Below, piece after piece: positions 11,074-21,854 of a stretch of 64,000 nt of DNA. Origin of the DNA: Silene conica (taxonomy: Eukaryota > Streptophyta > Magnoliopsida > Caryophyllales > Caryophyllaceae); NCBI GenBank assembly GCA_029255685.2, contig CM055312.2:1326649-1390648 (forward strand), given 5' to 3'. The position numbers and the translations under genes are program-made. Every line of letters begins with the position of its first letter. Within the stretch, counting starts at the first letter, position 1. The notes beneath the pieces were generated by a model. The model had not been told where the DNA came from. It worked only from the letters and a program-made list of their open reading frames with translations, and ran no database searches.

Positions 11074-13086
11074 AGCAAAGCTTACGATAGGGTTAAGTGG
11101 CCTTTCTTGAGGCAGACTTTGGTTTCGTTTGGTTTCCCTTCTGGTATTGTGGATTTGATTATGAGATGTGTTACGTCATTTTCATATGAGCTTCTCTTTA
11201 ATGGAGCGCCGTTGAGGAGCTTTACGCCATGTCAGGGTATTAGACAGGGAGACCCTCTATCTCCTTTCCTTTTTATCCTTTGCATGGAGGTTTTGTCTCA
11301 AAATGTGCAAGCTGCTTGTGAGAATAAGGTGTTATGGGGCATTTCTATTTCGAAAGATTGTAGGCCGATTTCTCATCTCTTTTTTGCAGATGACTCCATT
11401 TTTTTTATTGAGAACAAAGGAAATGCGTATCCGCAACTGATTAAGATTATGGATCGGTTCTGTGTGTTATCTGGGCAATCTATGAATAATAAGAAATCAG
11501 GGATTATTTTTAGTCCAAATACAACGTTACGAGGAGTGCAGGAAGGTTTGTCTGTGCTAAGAATTGAGAATAACAAAGGTATTGGTAAGTACTTGGGTAT
11601 TGAATCTGACTTTGTTGGTTCAAAGAAGGAGGTTTTTGCTGAGATGGTTGATAAGGTTAAGAAAAGGCTGGCCTCTTGGAATGGTTTGTTTCTTTCGTCT
11701 GCAGGTCGTCTTACTCTAATTTCTTCTGTTCTGTCCACTTTATCCAATTATGTTCTATCGGTGTTTAAAATACCGATAAGTGTGGCGAAAAAGATTGATG
11801 CTTTATTGTCACAGTTTTGGTGGGTTGGAATGAGATTAAATAGGACTATACATTGGACGAGTAGAATTTTCACTAACTTACTAAAGTCTTCAGGAGGGCT
11901 TGGAATTAAAAATATTGCTTGTATGAATAAGGTTTTACTTGGTAAGATTGCTTGGAAGATCATCATGGATAGGGAGTCTTTGCTTAGTAAAGTGTTTTAC
12001 CACAAATTTTTTCGAAGGGGTATGATTCCGAGTACTGAGAATATCAGAGGAGGAGCACAAGGTTCGTGGGGATGGCGGAGTATTCGGTGGGCTATGGATC
12101 TTATTTTGCCAGGTATTGGGTGGAATTTTTGGCATGGATCTTGCCTTAATGTGTGGGAGGTACCTTGGGTGAATGGTGAGGTCCCGGTTCTTCCTGCTTG
12201 CCATGGATTTAATACTCCACTTAGTATTAGTTCTCTTACCATCTCTGACCTTATTCCTAATGATAAGAGATGGAATGTAGCTCTTATATCAGATTTGGTT
12301 GATGAAAATTGGACATCTAGAATTACTGCTATGCCAATATGTGATTCTATTGGTGAGGATAGTATTTTTTGGAAGCATTGTGTTAATGGTGTTTATTCGG
12401 TGAAATCTGGTTATGGTCGGTGTTTTGAGGATATGTTTAGAAAGGTGGCAAAGAGTAAGGATTTAAAGCGGGTTGATGATAAAGTTAGAGCTTTTTGTAA
12501 AACTAGGTTGTGGCACTTACCAGGACCTAGTAAATGGAAGACGTTCTTATGGCGGCTCTTGGTCGGTGCTCTTCCGGTGGGGTATGAGTTCAAGCGGAGA
12601 AAGTTTACGTGTGAGTTTGTTTGTCCGTTTTGTGAGAATTATGATTATGAAGAGACTATCGATCACCTGTTTAGAGATTGTCAGTTCGCGGCGCGTATTT
12701 GGGCTTCTTCTCCTTTAGGAATTCGGGTTGAAGGAGCTTTCCATCTTCAGATTTCGCATTGGATTATAAATTGGGTATCCTTCTTTTATGGTCGTGAAGA
12801 TGCTTCTGAAAGAATCATTCTTTTCTTAGCGTGTCTTTGGAATGTCTGGTGTGTTAGGAATAATGTGGTCTTTAGGAAAGGTACGTTCTCTGGTAAGATG
12901 TTTTTTAATATGTATGGAGAATCTGTTAAAACGGCTCTTGGTGCCGAGGGGAGTAAGAGGGATACTATTAGCATCTCTGGGGAGGACTACGATGAACAGG
13001 ATGATTCTTTGAGGTTTCAGGAAATATTGATTTTTTTTTTCCTTGCTTCTTTATTGGAAAGGATGGAGGGTGTGATATGTTTATGA
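11074..13086 (+). pseudogene. LINE reverse transcriptase, 5'-truncated
   Basis: The open frame starts upstream at an ATG in flanking DNA (11029), so its first 15 residues are not LINE. LINE-derived sequence starts at SKAYDRV. Conserved motifs follow in order: QGIRQGDPLSPFLF, then HLFFADDSIFF with the catalytic FADD, then GKYLGI and LSSAGRLTLISSVL. Next comes the plant zf-RVT segment with WHLPGPSKWKTFLWRLL and CPFCENYDYEETIDHLFRDC. The frame then shifts in a run of ten T (13031-13040), and the frame carrying RT ends at 13086 in unrelated residues. About the first third of a normal RT is missing, including the fingers before motif A. Long intact stretches suggest a fairly recent insertion. Confidence 0.9.
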
Positions 13087-13466
13087 TTAAGGTGGACGCT
13101 GGTTGGAAAGAAACGCGACATGCCTCAGCTGGATGGGTAGTCTATGACCATGGTGGGACTATTGTGGGATGGTTTCAGGAATGTTTTAATGCAGAATCAG
13201 CAATTCAAGCAGAAACGTGGGCTATTAGGAATGTTCTGAGATGGGCATTATCAAGGAACTTACGTCATCTGCAAGTGTCTTCTGACCGTCTTCAAAGCTT
13301 GATTCAGATCTCCGGATTCGCTAAGCCTTTTATTTCTACTAAGGGTTTACTGCAGGATATCGAAGCACTTTCTCTTAATTTTCATTGTCTTAGCTTTAGT
13401 TTTATCCCGAGACACCTTAACCAGATTGCTCATAATCTGGCTAAGAATGCGTCGGGGATCTTGTAG
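13041..13466 (+). pseudogene. LINE RNase H domain, frameshifted from RT
   Basis: This frame differs from the RT frame; the switch falls at the T run 13031-13040. The residues read IKVDAGWKETRHASAGWVV, then AIQAETWAIRNVLRWAL, then a C-terminal FIPRHLNQIAHNLAKNAS. This is the plant LINE RVT_3/RNase H-like domain, with D, E, D and a terminal HxxNxxAH-like segment. The stop at 13466 is followed 24 bp later by the A tail, so this is the natural 3' end. Confidence 0.88.
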
Positions 13467-13505
13467 GCTTTCGTTTATTTACAGCTGTCAAAAAAAAAAA
13501 TATAT

Positions 13506-13519
13506 ATATATACCCAAAG
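13506..13519. repeat. LINE target-site duplication, right copy
   Basis: ATATATACCCAAAG, preceded by extra TA repeats that join the A tail. Confidence 0.9.
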
Positions 13520-13562
13520 GGAGAATAAAGTTTAAAATTGCTCTATTTTCTCCCACTTGCAT

Positions 13563-13740
13563 GTAGGGGTGAGAATCGGTCCAAGACCGGACCAAACCGG
13601 ACCGAACCGGACCGGACCGAAGACCAAACTTGACAATTTGGTGGACCAAAGACCGGACCTAAAACTTTCGGTGACCGGACCAAACCCGAAATATTTGGTC
13701 CGGTCCGGTCTTGGACCAAAATGGACCTAAACTATTTTAA
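13563..13740. repeat. Degenerate GGACC/GGTCC repeat
   Basis: Starts 'gggtgagaatcggtccaaga', then many 'ccggaccgaaccggacc' words, then the inverted form 'tttggtccggtccggtc'. Low-complexity, partly self-complementary sequence. Function unknown. Confidence 0.65.
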
Positions 13741-14034
13741 AAAGCTGAATTTTAAAAAAGAGTTATTATTAATACACCCAAGTTAAAAACTTGATTTAGA
13801 TTTTAGATAGACTAGATATACAATTATCATTCCACGTTTCTAGAATATTACAAGTCAAATACAATGGCCAACAATGTGATATACTAATCCAATGGCTCCA
13901 TCCTTCAGACAATTGTTTACTAGTCAAACTAATTTCATTAGTCTAAAACCAGAATGATGTCACTAACTTATAAACTAGTTTTATTACCGTAAATATAGAA
14001 CTATGTTCAGTGTTCTATTATCGATACAATTCTA

Positions 14035-15479
14035 CTAAGGCTCTATTATAATTTTACCAGTAGCATGCCCATCCATCAGTTTAGCCCAACCATCTTCAGC
14101 TTTACTCAATGCATGTTTCGAGTCGACCACCGTTTTAACCTTCCCTTCTTTCACCAAATTCACCAAATACTTCAAATTCTCTGCATTTGGCTTCGCAATT
14201 AAAGGCACCAGCTTTTTTCTCGAGAATGTAATATTTTTCACCACAAAAGTTAACATTGCATTTAACCCAGGAGTCAGATCTATGACCTTCCCATGAGTGC
14301 TTAAGTTCGGGACAAACCGACTCCAAGGAAACCCGGTTGCACAATGTATAACATAATCGTATTTCTTTCCTGAAGGACTCGTCAAGGCAGCACCTTCTGG
14401 GGTAGTATAGTCTATAACTTCATCAGCACCTAGGCTTCTGACCAGGTTAAGATTACGACTCCCACACGTGGCTGTGACGTGGGTGTTTCCGAGTTTTGCC
14501 AGTTGGACTGCGTAATGCCCCACACCTCCTGAGGCGGCTGTGATCAGTATATTCTTCAGGTCACCGGTTCCATTGAGGTTGATGTTTGCTGACTGAGTGA
14601 GAGCGTAGTGAGCTGTCATAGCAGCAAGAGGGATGCCTGCGCCGATGTCTGCTGATACTTCAGGTGGTCTGATGATTGTTAGATTCTCCTTCGCCATGAC
14701 GTACTCTGCCAGTGCACCTCCATTCTGTGAAATTAGAAGCAAGACCGTAAACTATTGACTAGGACACACAGAATGGAATTTATGTAGCACGAGTGTCCAT
14801 AAAGGAAAGAGCTTACACTGTGGCTAAGATAGGCGATAACTTTGTCGCCAGCTTTAAATTTGCTGGTCAACAACCCAGGTCGAACCACCTCCCCTGCTAC
14901 ATCAGTCCCTACAACAATACAGCACAAGACATTAGAGAATGCGGCTGCATACATCCAAATTCCATATCCTTCACAGTTCACCCGCTTGGAGAAACCGTCT
15001 CTCTGGTAAAGATGTTATACATATTCAAGCTACCTACAGGCTACAGGTACGGGAAGAGAGGAAGCGAGAGGAAGCGAGATGAAACCTGGGATGGCGGGGA
15101 ACTTGCGAGGGAAGAAAGGAATAATGCCCATCTGAATCTTATAATCCATGGGGTTTAAAGATGCTGCCTCGACTTTAATAAGAACCTCGTCACGCTTTGG
15201 CTCTGGTATAAGAACCTCTACATGCTGCCATTTATACAATCATACAATGAGTTTTGTTATACGCCGTACTTAACAGGAAAAAAAGCGCGCAAATATGTCA
15301 GATGAAACATTATGTTCATTCTAACATATTTCAATCCCTATATGTTATTTCAAGTTTAACTTTCTTGTAAGGAGAGGCACGAGACCCGTACAAAAAAGGA
15401 TAAAAAAGAAAACCTTAAGAGCAGCAGCCCCGCCACCATGGCTAAAATATTGAACAGCATGCATCAGTTTAGCAGCCAT
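14035..15479 (-). CDS. Quinone-oxidoreductase homologue, chloroplast envelope type (copy 2)
   Basis: Paralogue of the gene at 4888-9136 with the same four-exon structure: 15414-15479, 15086-15224, 14817-14908, 14035-14724 (minus strand). Total 987 nt, 328 residues; exon 2 is one codon shorter than in copy 1 (QMGIIPFF against QKGMLRPLL). Features: MAAKLMHAVQYFSHGGGAAA, GTDVAGEVV, nucleotide-binding AASGGVGHYAVQLAK, and C-terminal DGHATGKIIIEP. This copy keeps the family-like HCATGFPW where copy 1 has HGGPASPW. Introns are much shorter than in copy 1. The expected role is NADPH-dependent reduction of reactive carbonyls at the plastid envelope, inferred from the family. Both copies look intact, with no stop or frameshift, so both may be expressed. 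Confidence 0.92.
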
Positions 15480-15814
15480 TATTTCTTATTCATCAAATTA
15501 TAAAGCAGAACACCTGATATTTATACCCTTGTATTAGGTCTTGATACAGTAAGTTCAAAGGGTAAAATGGTAAACTGGTGTTTCCAAAAGTTGAAGTTTC
15601 TGCAACAAAAGTTTGTAGTTGACACTTGACTATGTCAAACACAGACGAGCAAATGGACTATGGAATTGTGAATAATATTGGTATGAATATTAATGAATGT
15701 ACTAGATAAGTAGATATACAGAGTATTACAGTCTTTTTTTGAAAAGGAAAAGTAAGAACACCAAAAACCTGCATATACGCTGGAAACAGCGGCAAATCCA
15801 TGCTCGAGGAACTA

Positions 15815-15899
15815 AACTTCGTCTCAATTATTTGTTTTCATTTGTTAAAATACCCCTTACAAATAATAAAAAACATAAAGGGGATTGAGACGGAGGGAG
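15815..15899. mobile_element. Stowaway-like MITE, partly decayed
   Basis: The right end is 'gattgagacggagggagta', and the left side has the inverted 'cttcgtctcaattatttg'. The CTCCCTCCGTC terminus is typical of plant Stowaway (Tc1/mariner) MITEs; the left tip is degraded. Confidence 0.6.
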
Positions 15900-16073
15900 T
15901 AGATAGAGCATTAATTATTACGGATCAAAGTTGAAATGAATTAAAAAATAGATAGAAATTTTTAACAAAATTAATCAAAAATCATCAGTACGGACGGTAG
16001 ATCCTGTTGGCGTCTACTTCCGCCACAACGTACATATATCGACTCCATTACTATCCAGTTCATACTACTGAAG

Positions 16074-16192
16074 ATGTCTTACGTAGAAATTGATGGCGTG
16101 GATCTTCAAAGGGTAAGTCGCGATTTCAATTTTCAATCTCCGTGAACTTGAAATGTACTAGCCTCGAACCTTAATTACAGATGCCAAAAAGG
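16074..16192 (+). other. Possible orphan first exon or micro-ORF
   Basis: ATG TCT TAC GTA GAA... encodes MSYVEIDGVDLQR (16074-16112) and is followed at once by a consensus donor GTAAGT. A possible acceptor (TTAATTACAG, ending near 16181) leads to nine more in-frame codons, MPKKRREN and stop. I do not recognise the peptide. It could be the stump of a gene truncated by rearrangement, or chance. It points toward the 3' end of the RH41 gene on the other strand. Confidence 0.25.
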
Positions 16193-16601
16193 AGAAGGGA
16201 AAACTAAAACAGTTTGCAAACAGAATATTTTTTATGAGCAAACTGCTAGTCTAATACCAAGCTAAGTCCAAAACCATGTACATTGTTACCTGCGACAGCA
16301 TGTTTCTAGCAAACAATCTGAGATTGTTAGCAGTTTGGCATCCGACACTTGCAGACCAGTCAGAGTGACATAGCTGAGGATATCGTCTAGTAGTTAGTAG
16401 TTACGCCTATAATCAATATTCTTTCCAGGGCTGCCTTATCCACTCCTAAGTTATCTGCCAACACACTTGAACTTTGAGAATTAAGATTCCATGCCAGAAG
16501 ATAGCCTTCAAATGCCCAGCCAACATCTATCTGCTGCTGTGCGCAACAGCAGTGCTTCCTCATAGATCGCCAAACAGAGCCACAGAAGCAAATGTAAAAC
16601 T

Positions 16602-19430
16602 TCACTTCCCAAATTTTCTTTTTCTCTGGTTATCTTTGGAAACAGTAGCCACTGTGTATCTTATATTAGCAAGCTCTCTTGGAACAACGGCTCCCATTGA
16701 TTTCAACACGTCAACAAATTCTGGAAACAATTTCTTGTCTTCCCCATTGATAAACACAATTGCATTTCCCTCTTTCCCAAGTCGAGAAGCTCGGCCAACC
16801 AAGTGGACATAGTCTCTGATCGTATTAGGCATGTCAAACACTATGACTTGCCTCACACTCACAAGGTCCATACCACGGCCCAATAATCCAGTTGCCACAA
16901 GCACAGAGACCTCACCCATCAAAAAGCACCTCATAGTCTCTCTCCTCTCCTTCATGGACTTATCCCCATGGATGGAAAGAGCTTTGATCTTCGTAGTAAC
17001 AGTGATTGCCTCAGCTAAGAGATCTGCTCCTACTCTCGAAGCCACAAACACGACCACCGGGGGTTTGAAATGATGCTTGCTCATCAATATGTCGAACAAT
17101 TTTTGCTTCTTGCCTTTTGACTCAACCCATATGGCTATCTGCTTTACTGCCTGATTTGGCATATTCGGTTTTCCAACTGAGACGATCACCAAAGGTTTTG
17201 TCATTAAATTTGCCATCTTCTCAACATCAGGAGATATGGTTGCAGAAAACAATAAGACCCTAGGGCTAGATAGAGCCCTGAAAATCTGCATCACTTGATC
17301 TCGGAAACCCCGTTGAAGCATAACATCAACTTCATCAAGGACAAATATAGAAATATCATCCAGCTCAAGCTCATGCTTGGTTAAAAGATCAACTAGCCTT
17401 CCAGGTGTCCCTACAATCAATTCAACACCTTGTTGAATGCGATAAACCTGGCCAGCCATAGCATCACCACCAATCACAAGTGCTGTCTTAAACGGCAAAC
17501 CTTTTCCAAGCATCTTTGCTTCTTCTTCAACTTGCACACATAGTTCCCTAGTTGGTGTAAGAACCATCGCCAATGGCTTTCTATTGGTCAGTTGCTCAGA
17601 CAACAAATTTGCACAATGAGTGATGATCGGAATCAAATATGAAGCTGTTTTCCCAGAACCTGTGTCAGCAGAAACAAGAAGGTTCTTCCCATCTAACGCA
17701 GCTGGTATAGCTTGCATTTGAACAGGAGTGGGCAGTTCAAATCCCATAGACTCTATATTCATCAAGAGCTTTGCTGGAAGGTTACAAGAACTAAAGTTCA
17801 ACGCTGGCGGAGGAACAGAACCACATCTGATCAGAATGTCAAGTCTGTCTCTCAGCAACGCAGCTTTTTCACAGGACAAACTTTGAAAGCTCGGCTCTTG
17901 CTTGGAATCTCTAACATAAAAGCACTCATCTGTAGCAGGCAATCGTTTTGGGACAGGAAGAGTGGAGGGCAGCTTTGACTTAGCAACCCTTTCCAACAAC
18001 ATCTTCTTACACTCTAAACTGCAAATATCATCATCTGTCTCATCACATATATATTCCCCATAACGGCCACAAATTATGCAACGGGGTTCCCCTGGTTCAG
18101 CTTCTCTCTGATCCCAGCACCTCACTTTCACTTCATCTGCCTCTTCTTAAGCCGACACAACAAAAAACAAACATCCAAGTGTCAAATATAAGATAAAATA
18201 CCTGAAGCTGGGATAATGATCGTTAACTTCTCTTATGGAGAATTGGAGCAAATGTTTAGCAATATGACATTGATAATTCACACAAGCAAACACACCGGTG
18301 ACAAATAAACTGCCAATTGCCACACAGACAGATGGCTAAAGTCTTCTTAAACAAGCATGATCTTGTTCCCATAACTGTTCACACTTCACAGACAATAGCT
18401 AGCAATAGTGTACACAAACCACCGAGACGACTAGCTATACGCCTATATCATACTCCTAGTTCAATAATAGCTATCTGACCACGGAGGTAATAGAGTAATA
18501 CAAGTTGCATTGAGCACATATCATCCCAAACAGCACCAAGCTCCAACAACAATGTAGTCACTAGTCAGAGGGCACATTCAAGTCTCTTAAGTAGACGTGG
18601 CAATCAGGTGGTCATTTTGGGTATGTTCAATTATGGGTATTTTGGGGTTGTGTCATTTCTGATCGGTGGTTTTGGGTCGGGCCAATTTAGGTCCAGCGTA
18701 CTTCAGGGCTTCAGGTTATATACTTTCTGGGCCTAAGTCAACCTTGATTCGGTCAATTCTGCTAAATCTACTCTTTAGGGACCAAAAGATGCACTAATAA
18801 GATCGTACTCATAGCACAAACGGCTAACTGGCTAATAAGATAGCACGCCTAACTCAAGTCCACCGTCTGAAACAAGACAAATTCTCATTGAAGACGAGCA
18901 CTATCCGTCAAAAGCTGATGACGGATAGTGCCCCTCTCACATAATGCAAGTGCCAAGATTCATAAGATGCACCATTTCCTCCAACTTGCATGTCCACTTG
19001 CTTTATTGTGAGAGTAAAGTATCCGTCTTGAGCTTATGACGGATATTATCCGTCCCAAGCAAGACTCTTTGCTAAAACAAACGTTTGGCACAATGAATGA
19101 CTCTTATCGATAGCCTAATCCTGGTAAACCCCTTGCTACTTAAAAACACACTACCTCAGGCACTAAATTCAGCATTCATATGGACAGAAAAAACCGCAAT
19201 GGCACTTAAACACGAAATTCAGCATTCATATACCACAGCCAAGCAGCTACTAGTCCAACATTATTGCCTTTAGGGTTTAAAGAAGGGTCAAATGAACGCA
19301 ACCATTTATCGTACAAATCAAACCTAACAACAGAACACTTGTTTTAATCACAATTCCAACAAAACATAAGGAACAAGAATCAATTACCAGCGCTCTCCGG
19401 TTCATTTCCATTGGAATTAGACTGCGCCAT
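16602..19430 (-). CDS. RH41: HIT zinc-finger DEAD-box ATP-dependent RNA helicase, RH41/DDX59 type
   Basis: RNA helicase with two coding exons, minus strand: 19388-19430 (14 codons plus one base, starting MAQSNSNGNEPESA) and 16602-18145. Total 1587 nt, 528 residues. The acceptor is CTTAAG at 18146-18150; a start at GTG (18131) is ruled out because the upstream exon joins in phase. The HIT zinc finger lies at about residues 37-60, with C37, C40, C48, C56 and C60 visible in RCIICGRYGEYIC...CSLEC. The helicase core follows: Q motif GFELPTPVQMQAIP, motif I ADTGSGKT, Ia PTRELCVQ, GTPGRLVDLL, motif II DEVD in place of DEAD, motif III SAT, motif V ATGLLGRGMD, and motif VI altered to HLVGRASR. The basic tail ends QRKRKFGK, fitting a nuclear protein. 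DEVD and the altered motif VI appear to be family traits, recalled from the Arabidopsis protein. The exact RNA target is unknown. Confidence 0.93.
18876..19071. mobile_element. Family A MITE in RH41 intron 1
   Basis: Left end 'gacaaattctcattgaagac' and right end '...caagcaagactctttg' are imperfect inverted repeats, each followed inward by ATCCGTC. The flanks 'ctgaaacaa' (18867-18875) and 'ctaaaacaa' (19072-19080) match at 8 of 9 positions. The 9-bp duplication supports a Mutator-like origin for the family. Confidence 0.78.
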
Positions 19431-20071
19431 TTGATGTTGAAACCCGTCGTTTCGACTTCAAAAAACTTCAATTCATCAGCTTGCCTACAAAATTGCAGCT
19501 CAATTTCAGGCGATTTACGCAAGCACTAACAAAATCATCTCAAGTACATGCGTGAGCAAGTTTTTAATTTCCATTAATTTGTTACAATTAGAACCAATAA
19601 ACTTGTGAAAATTACAATTAACGCCTCATAAATTGATGCTAAAAATTTAAAGGAAATGGATGTTAATCGAACTACTAACCTTTTCTCGAAAGAAAATTCA
19701 ATTTTTACAATTGGTTTTAGGGTTTTTCTAATCCCAATTCGAATTCGTCCCAGTTGTTGTATTCGTGCCTAAAAAATGGGAATTGGGAAAGAAGGGGTCT
19801 TGTTGGAATAAAGGGGTTAATCGTTTGAATGCACAAAATTTGACCCGATTAGTTTTATTTCGGGTATGGTTTGTTATTACTAGTTCGATTAATTAGCGAA
19901 TTAAATCGCTATTTGTGTTTTGTAGATACTCGTACCTGTTGATATCGTGATTTATAAAAAGATTTAACAAACACTCGATAATGATAGAACAATGTGTTTG
20001 ATTTCGTTCGGTTGTGGGTCAATTTGTAATATAGATAGATTGAGTTTATTTAATCGGTTTTATTAATGAAA
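19431..20071 (-). promoter_or_regulatory. RH41 leader and upstream region
   Basis: Upstream of the RH41 ATG. The 'ttagggtttttct' motif near 19717-19729, the complement of the 'AAACCCTA' telo-box, is common in promoters of plant translation and RNA-processing genes. I cannot fix a transcription start. No gene seen on the other strand. Confidence 0.35.
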
Positions 20072-20080
20072 TTAATTTAA
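20072..20080. repeat. 9-bp target-site duplication, left
   Basis: TTAATTTAA, repeated exactly at 21088-21096 on the far side of the element. Confidence 0.85.
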
Positions 20081-21087
20081 GGCTATTTAGCATATTACTA
20101 CCTAATAAGTTTAAAATTTTACATCTTACTACCTAATATGTTCAATTTTTCAAATAACAACCTAATAAGTGTAAAAACTTACACGATTACTACCAAAATG
20201 ACGAAAATTGCTAAAAAATTACGGAAATCAATTTATTTCGTCCCGTTTAACTTTAAAACCTAATTTAATACCTAAATTACCCCCTCCTTCCTCCATTAAA
20301 ACACCTCCATTAACATCTAACTTGCGAAAATAATAAACAGCGTAAAAAGTACTCGTACCAATTAACTACAGCAGAAAACAAATTTGGAGTTCTTATAATC
20401 GAGACCAGATTCTGTCTAGTACTCGTACCAATTAACTACAGCAGGGAAAATGTAACCACGATGACAAATAGTTTAGTAGGTCAAAATACAGCCGACACGT
20501 TCAAAAAGTCGAGACAAAGGGGGTATGAATCAGTGACATTGCAATTGTCCACTGGAAGTGAAAGAATTAGAAATATATGTAAGATTCTTACAACGTTCCA
20601 AGCTTTAGCAGTGATCCAATGGAATCGGGAATCGTCCCAGTAAACCCACAACCAGGAAGGATTCTTGCATACATGAAATGGGGAAAAGAGCATTAGGTTT
20701 TAAAACAATAGAATATGCAGAACTGTCAGTCCTGCACACATTCTGCTGGACCAGACCGTCTGTTCAGAATGCTCCTGCCCATAAACCTGCGCGTTTATGG
20801 AGGTTTTGATGGATAAAAATGGAGGCAGGAATATTACTTGCGTTACGGGGGAGGGAGAGGGCCGGGATGGGTAAAATTTTAACAGGGAATAGGTTTATTA
20901 AAAGAAGGGTAAGATGGTCATTTAACTTAACCCGAACATTTGAAACTAACTTAAGTTCGGTTTCCGTAAAAAAGGTAGCAAATTGATTAATGTTGTGTGA
21001 GTTTAGGTAGTTAGTTGTAAAATTAATTATATTAGGTAGTAAGATGTAAAATTTTAGATTTATTAGGTAGTTATTTGTGATATTTCC
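20081..21087. mobile_element. Mutator-like non-autonomous element (Pack-MULE), 1,007 bp
   Basis: Terminal inverted repeats begin GG: left GGCTATTTAGCATATTACTA, right complement GGAAATATCACAAATAACTA, both running on into ACTACCTAATAA and TAAAATTTTACATCTTACTACC. The TIRs are detectable for well over 60 bp, with ACTACCTAATA words repeated inside them. A perfect 9-bp duplication flanks the element. There is no transposase. The interior holds a short direct repeat of 'gtactcgtaccaattaacta' (starting near 20350 and 20420) and a captured gene fragment at 20592-20663. Confidence 0.85.
20592..20663 (-). pseudogene. Captured 72-nt leucine-rich-repeat exon of a receptor-like kinase
   Basis: On the minus strand, a segment of exactly 72 nt is bounded by an acceptor (ATGCAAG before 20663) and a donor (GTAAGA after 20592). 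It encodes ILPGCGFTGTIPDSIGSLLK followed by LGT. This fits the plant LRR template CGFxGxIPDSIGSLxxL, and 72-nt exons in this phase are typical of LRR receptor kinases of the HPCA1-like (At5g49760) group. Read past the donor, the frame stops at once, so it makes sense only as a spliced exon. Isolated inside a Mutator-like element, it is a captured fragment and not a gene. Confidence 0.75.
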
Positions 21088-21254
21088 TTAATTTAATTGA
21101 ATAATGTTATAGAATAAGAATAGATGTGAAATAGTAGAATTTAGAAAGGATTTGAAAGATATTTATTGTTCATTACACTCGGGGTATATTTCATACTCTA
21201 AGTCCTAATAACTTATTATTTTTAAAAATAAAAAAAATAGAGATACTCCTAATA
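21088..21254. other. Intergenic, starting with the right MULE duplication
   Basis: 21088-21096 is the right-hand TTAATTTAA. The rest is AT-rich with nothing recognisable. Confidence 0.6.
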
Positions 21255-21480
21255 ACTTACAATTGGTCTCACTCGTGACAGACATATTCGGCACAATTTT
21301 GTGAATGGGTCAAGTATTGCTCACAAGGTTAGATAAAACAAAAGTAAAATGTATAGGAAATCACAAATGACTAGCGTTTATCTTCTCATGTGAATTTTAT
21401 CTGACTCGTCACAAGCTTGTGACGGATACAGGCCATCACATATAAGAATTTGTGAATAACTCATCACATATAAGAATTTT
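21255..21480. mobile_element. Family A MITE
   Basis: Contains 'ctcgtgacagacatattcgg' on the left and 'cgtcacaagcttgtgacgga' with 'cacatataagaatttgtgaa' on the right around a 'gataaaacaaaagtaaaatg' core. It has the same layout as the copies at 9681 and 51477. Confidence 0.55.
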
Positions 21481-21529
21481 TATTTATATAGTGTACATAA
21501 CTACCCAAACTATTAAATTTGGGGCCGGG

Positions 21530-21670
21530 CTTTGAGCTTTTTTTGAAGCCGAGAGTTTAGCTCAAATCCAGCACAATGACCGCCTAGACCGGACTTTGGG
21601 CCTTTTAAACCTAGAGTTTAGCCCAAATCCGGAAAAAAGAGGGCCGAGTTAGGTCGGGCTTTTGAGGGTT
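21530..21670. repeat. Degenerate GGGCC/GGGCTT-rich repeat
   Basis: Contains 'ggccgggctttgagcttttt', then 'ccgagagtttag' and 'gggccgagttaggtcgggct'. It is related in style to the stretches at 3020 and 35,190. Confidence 0.45.
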
Positions 21671-21854
21671 GGATCATTTGATCAGTATTTATACCCGTCA
21701 TACCCAAGATGGACTCCGACCTATTAGGGTTGGTGTCCCCTTCATCTCGCCGAATTCATTCATTTTACAAACAAAAACATCTTCTTCTCTATGGGTTGTC
21801 TTATTTTGCAAAATCTGAATTCCTGGCACAACTGAACTATTAACGACTTCAGCT

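Larger units (their letters stand above)
11074..13505 (+). mobile_element. 5'-truncated non-LTR retrotransposon (plant LINE)
   Basis: Begins abruptly inside the reverse transcriptase at the codons for SKAYDRVKW (RT motif A) and runs through a zinc-knuckle region and an RNase H domain to an A-rich tail at 13490-13500. It is flanked by a perfect 14-bp duplication (11060-11073 and 13506-13519). Abrupt 5' truncation, A tail and target duplication are the signature of target-primed reverse transcription. The endonuclease and gag-like regions are absent, so it cannot move on its own. It lies between the two CEQORH copies, in the same direction as neither. Confidence 0.93.

Noticed and set aside
18131..18131. 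GTG start for RH41
   Set aside because: An upstream ATG exon (19388-19430) joins in phase through a good acceptor, giving a longer, family-like N-terminus.
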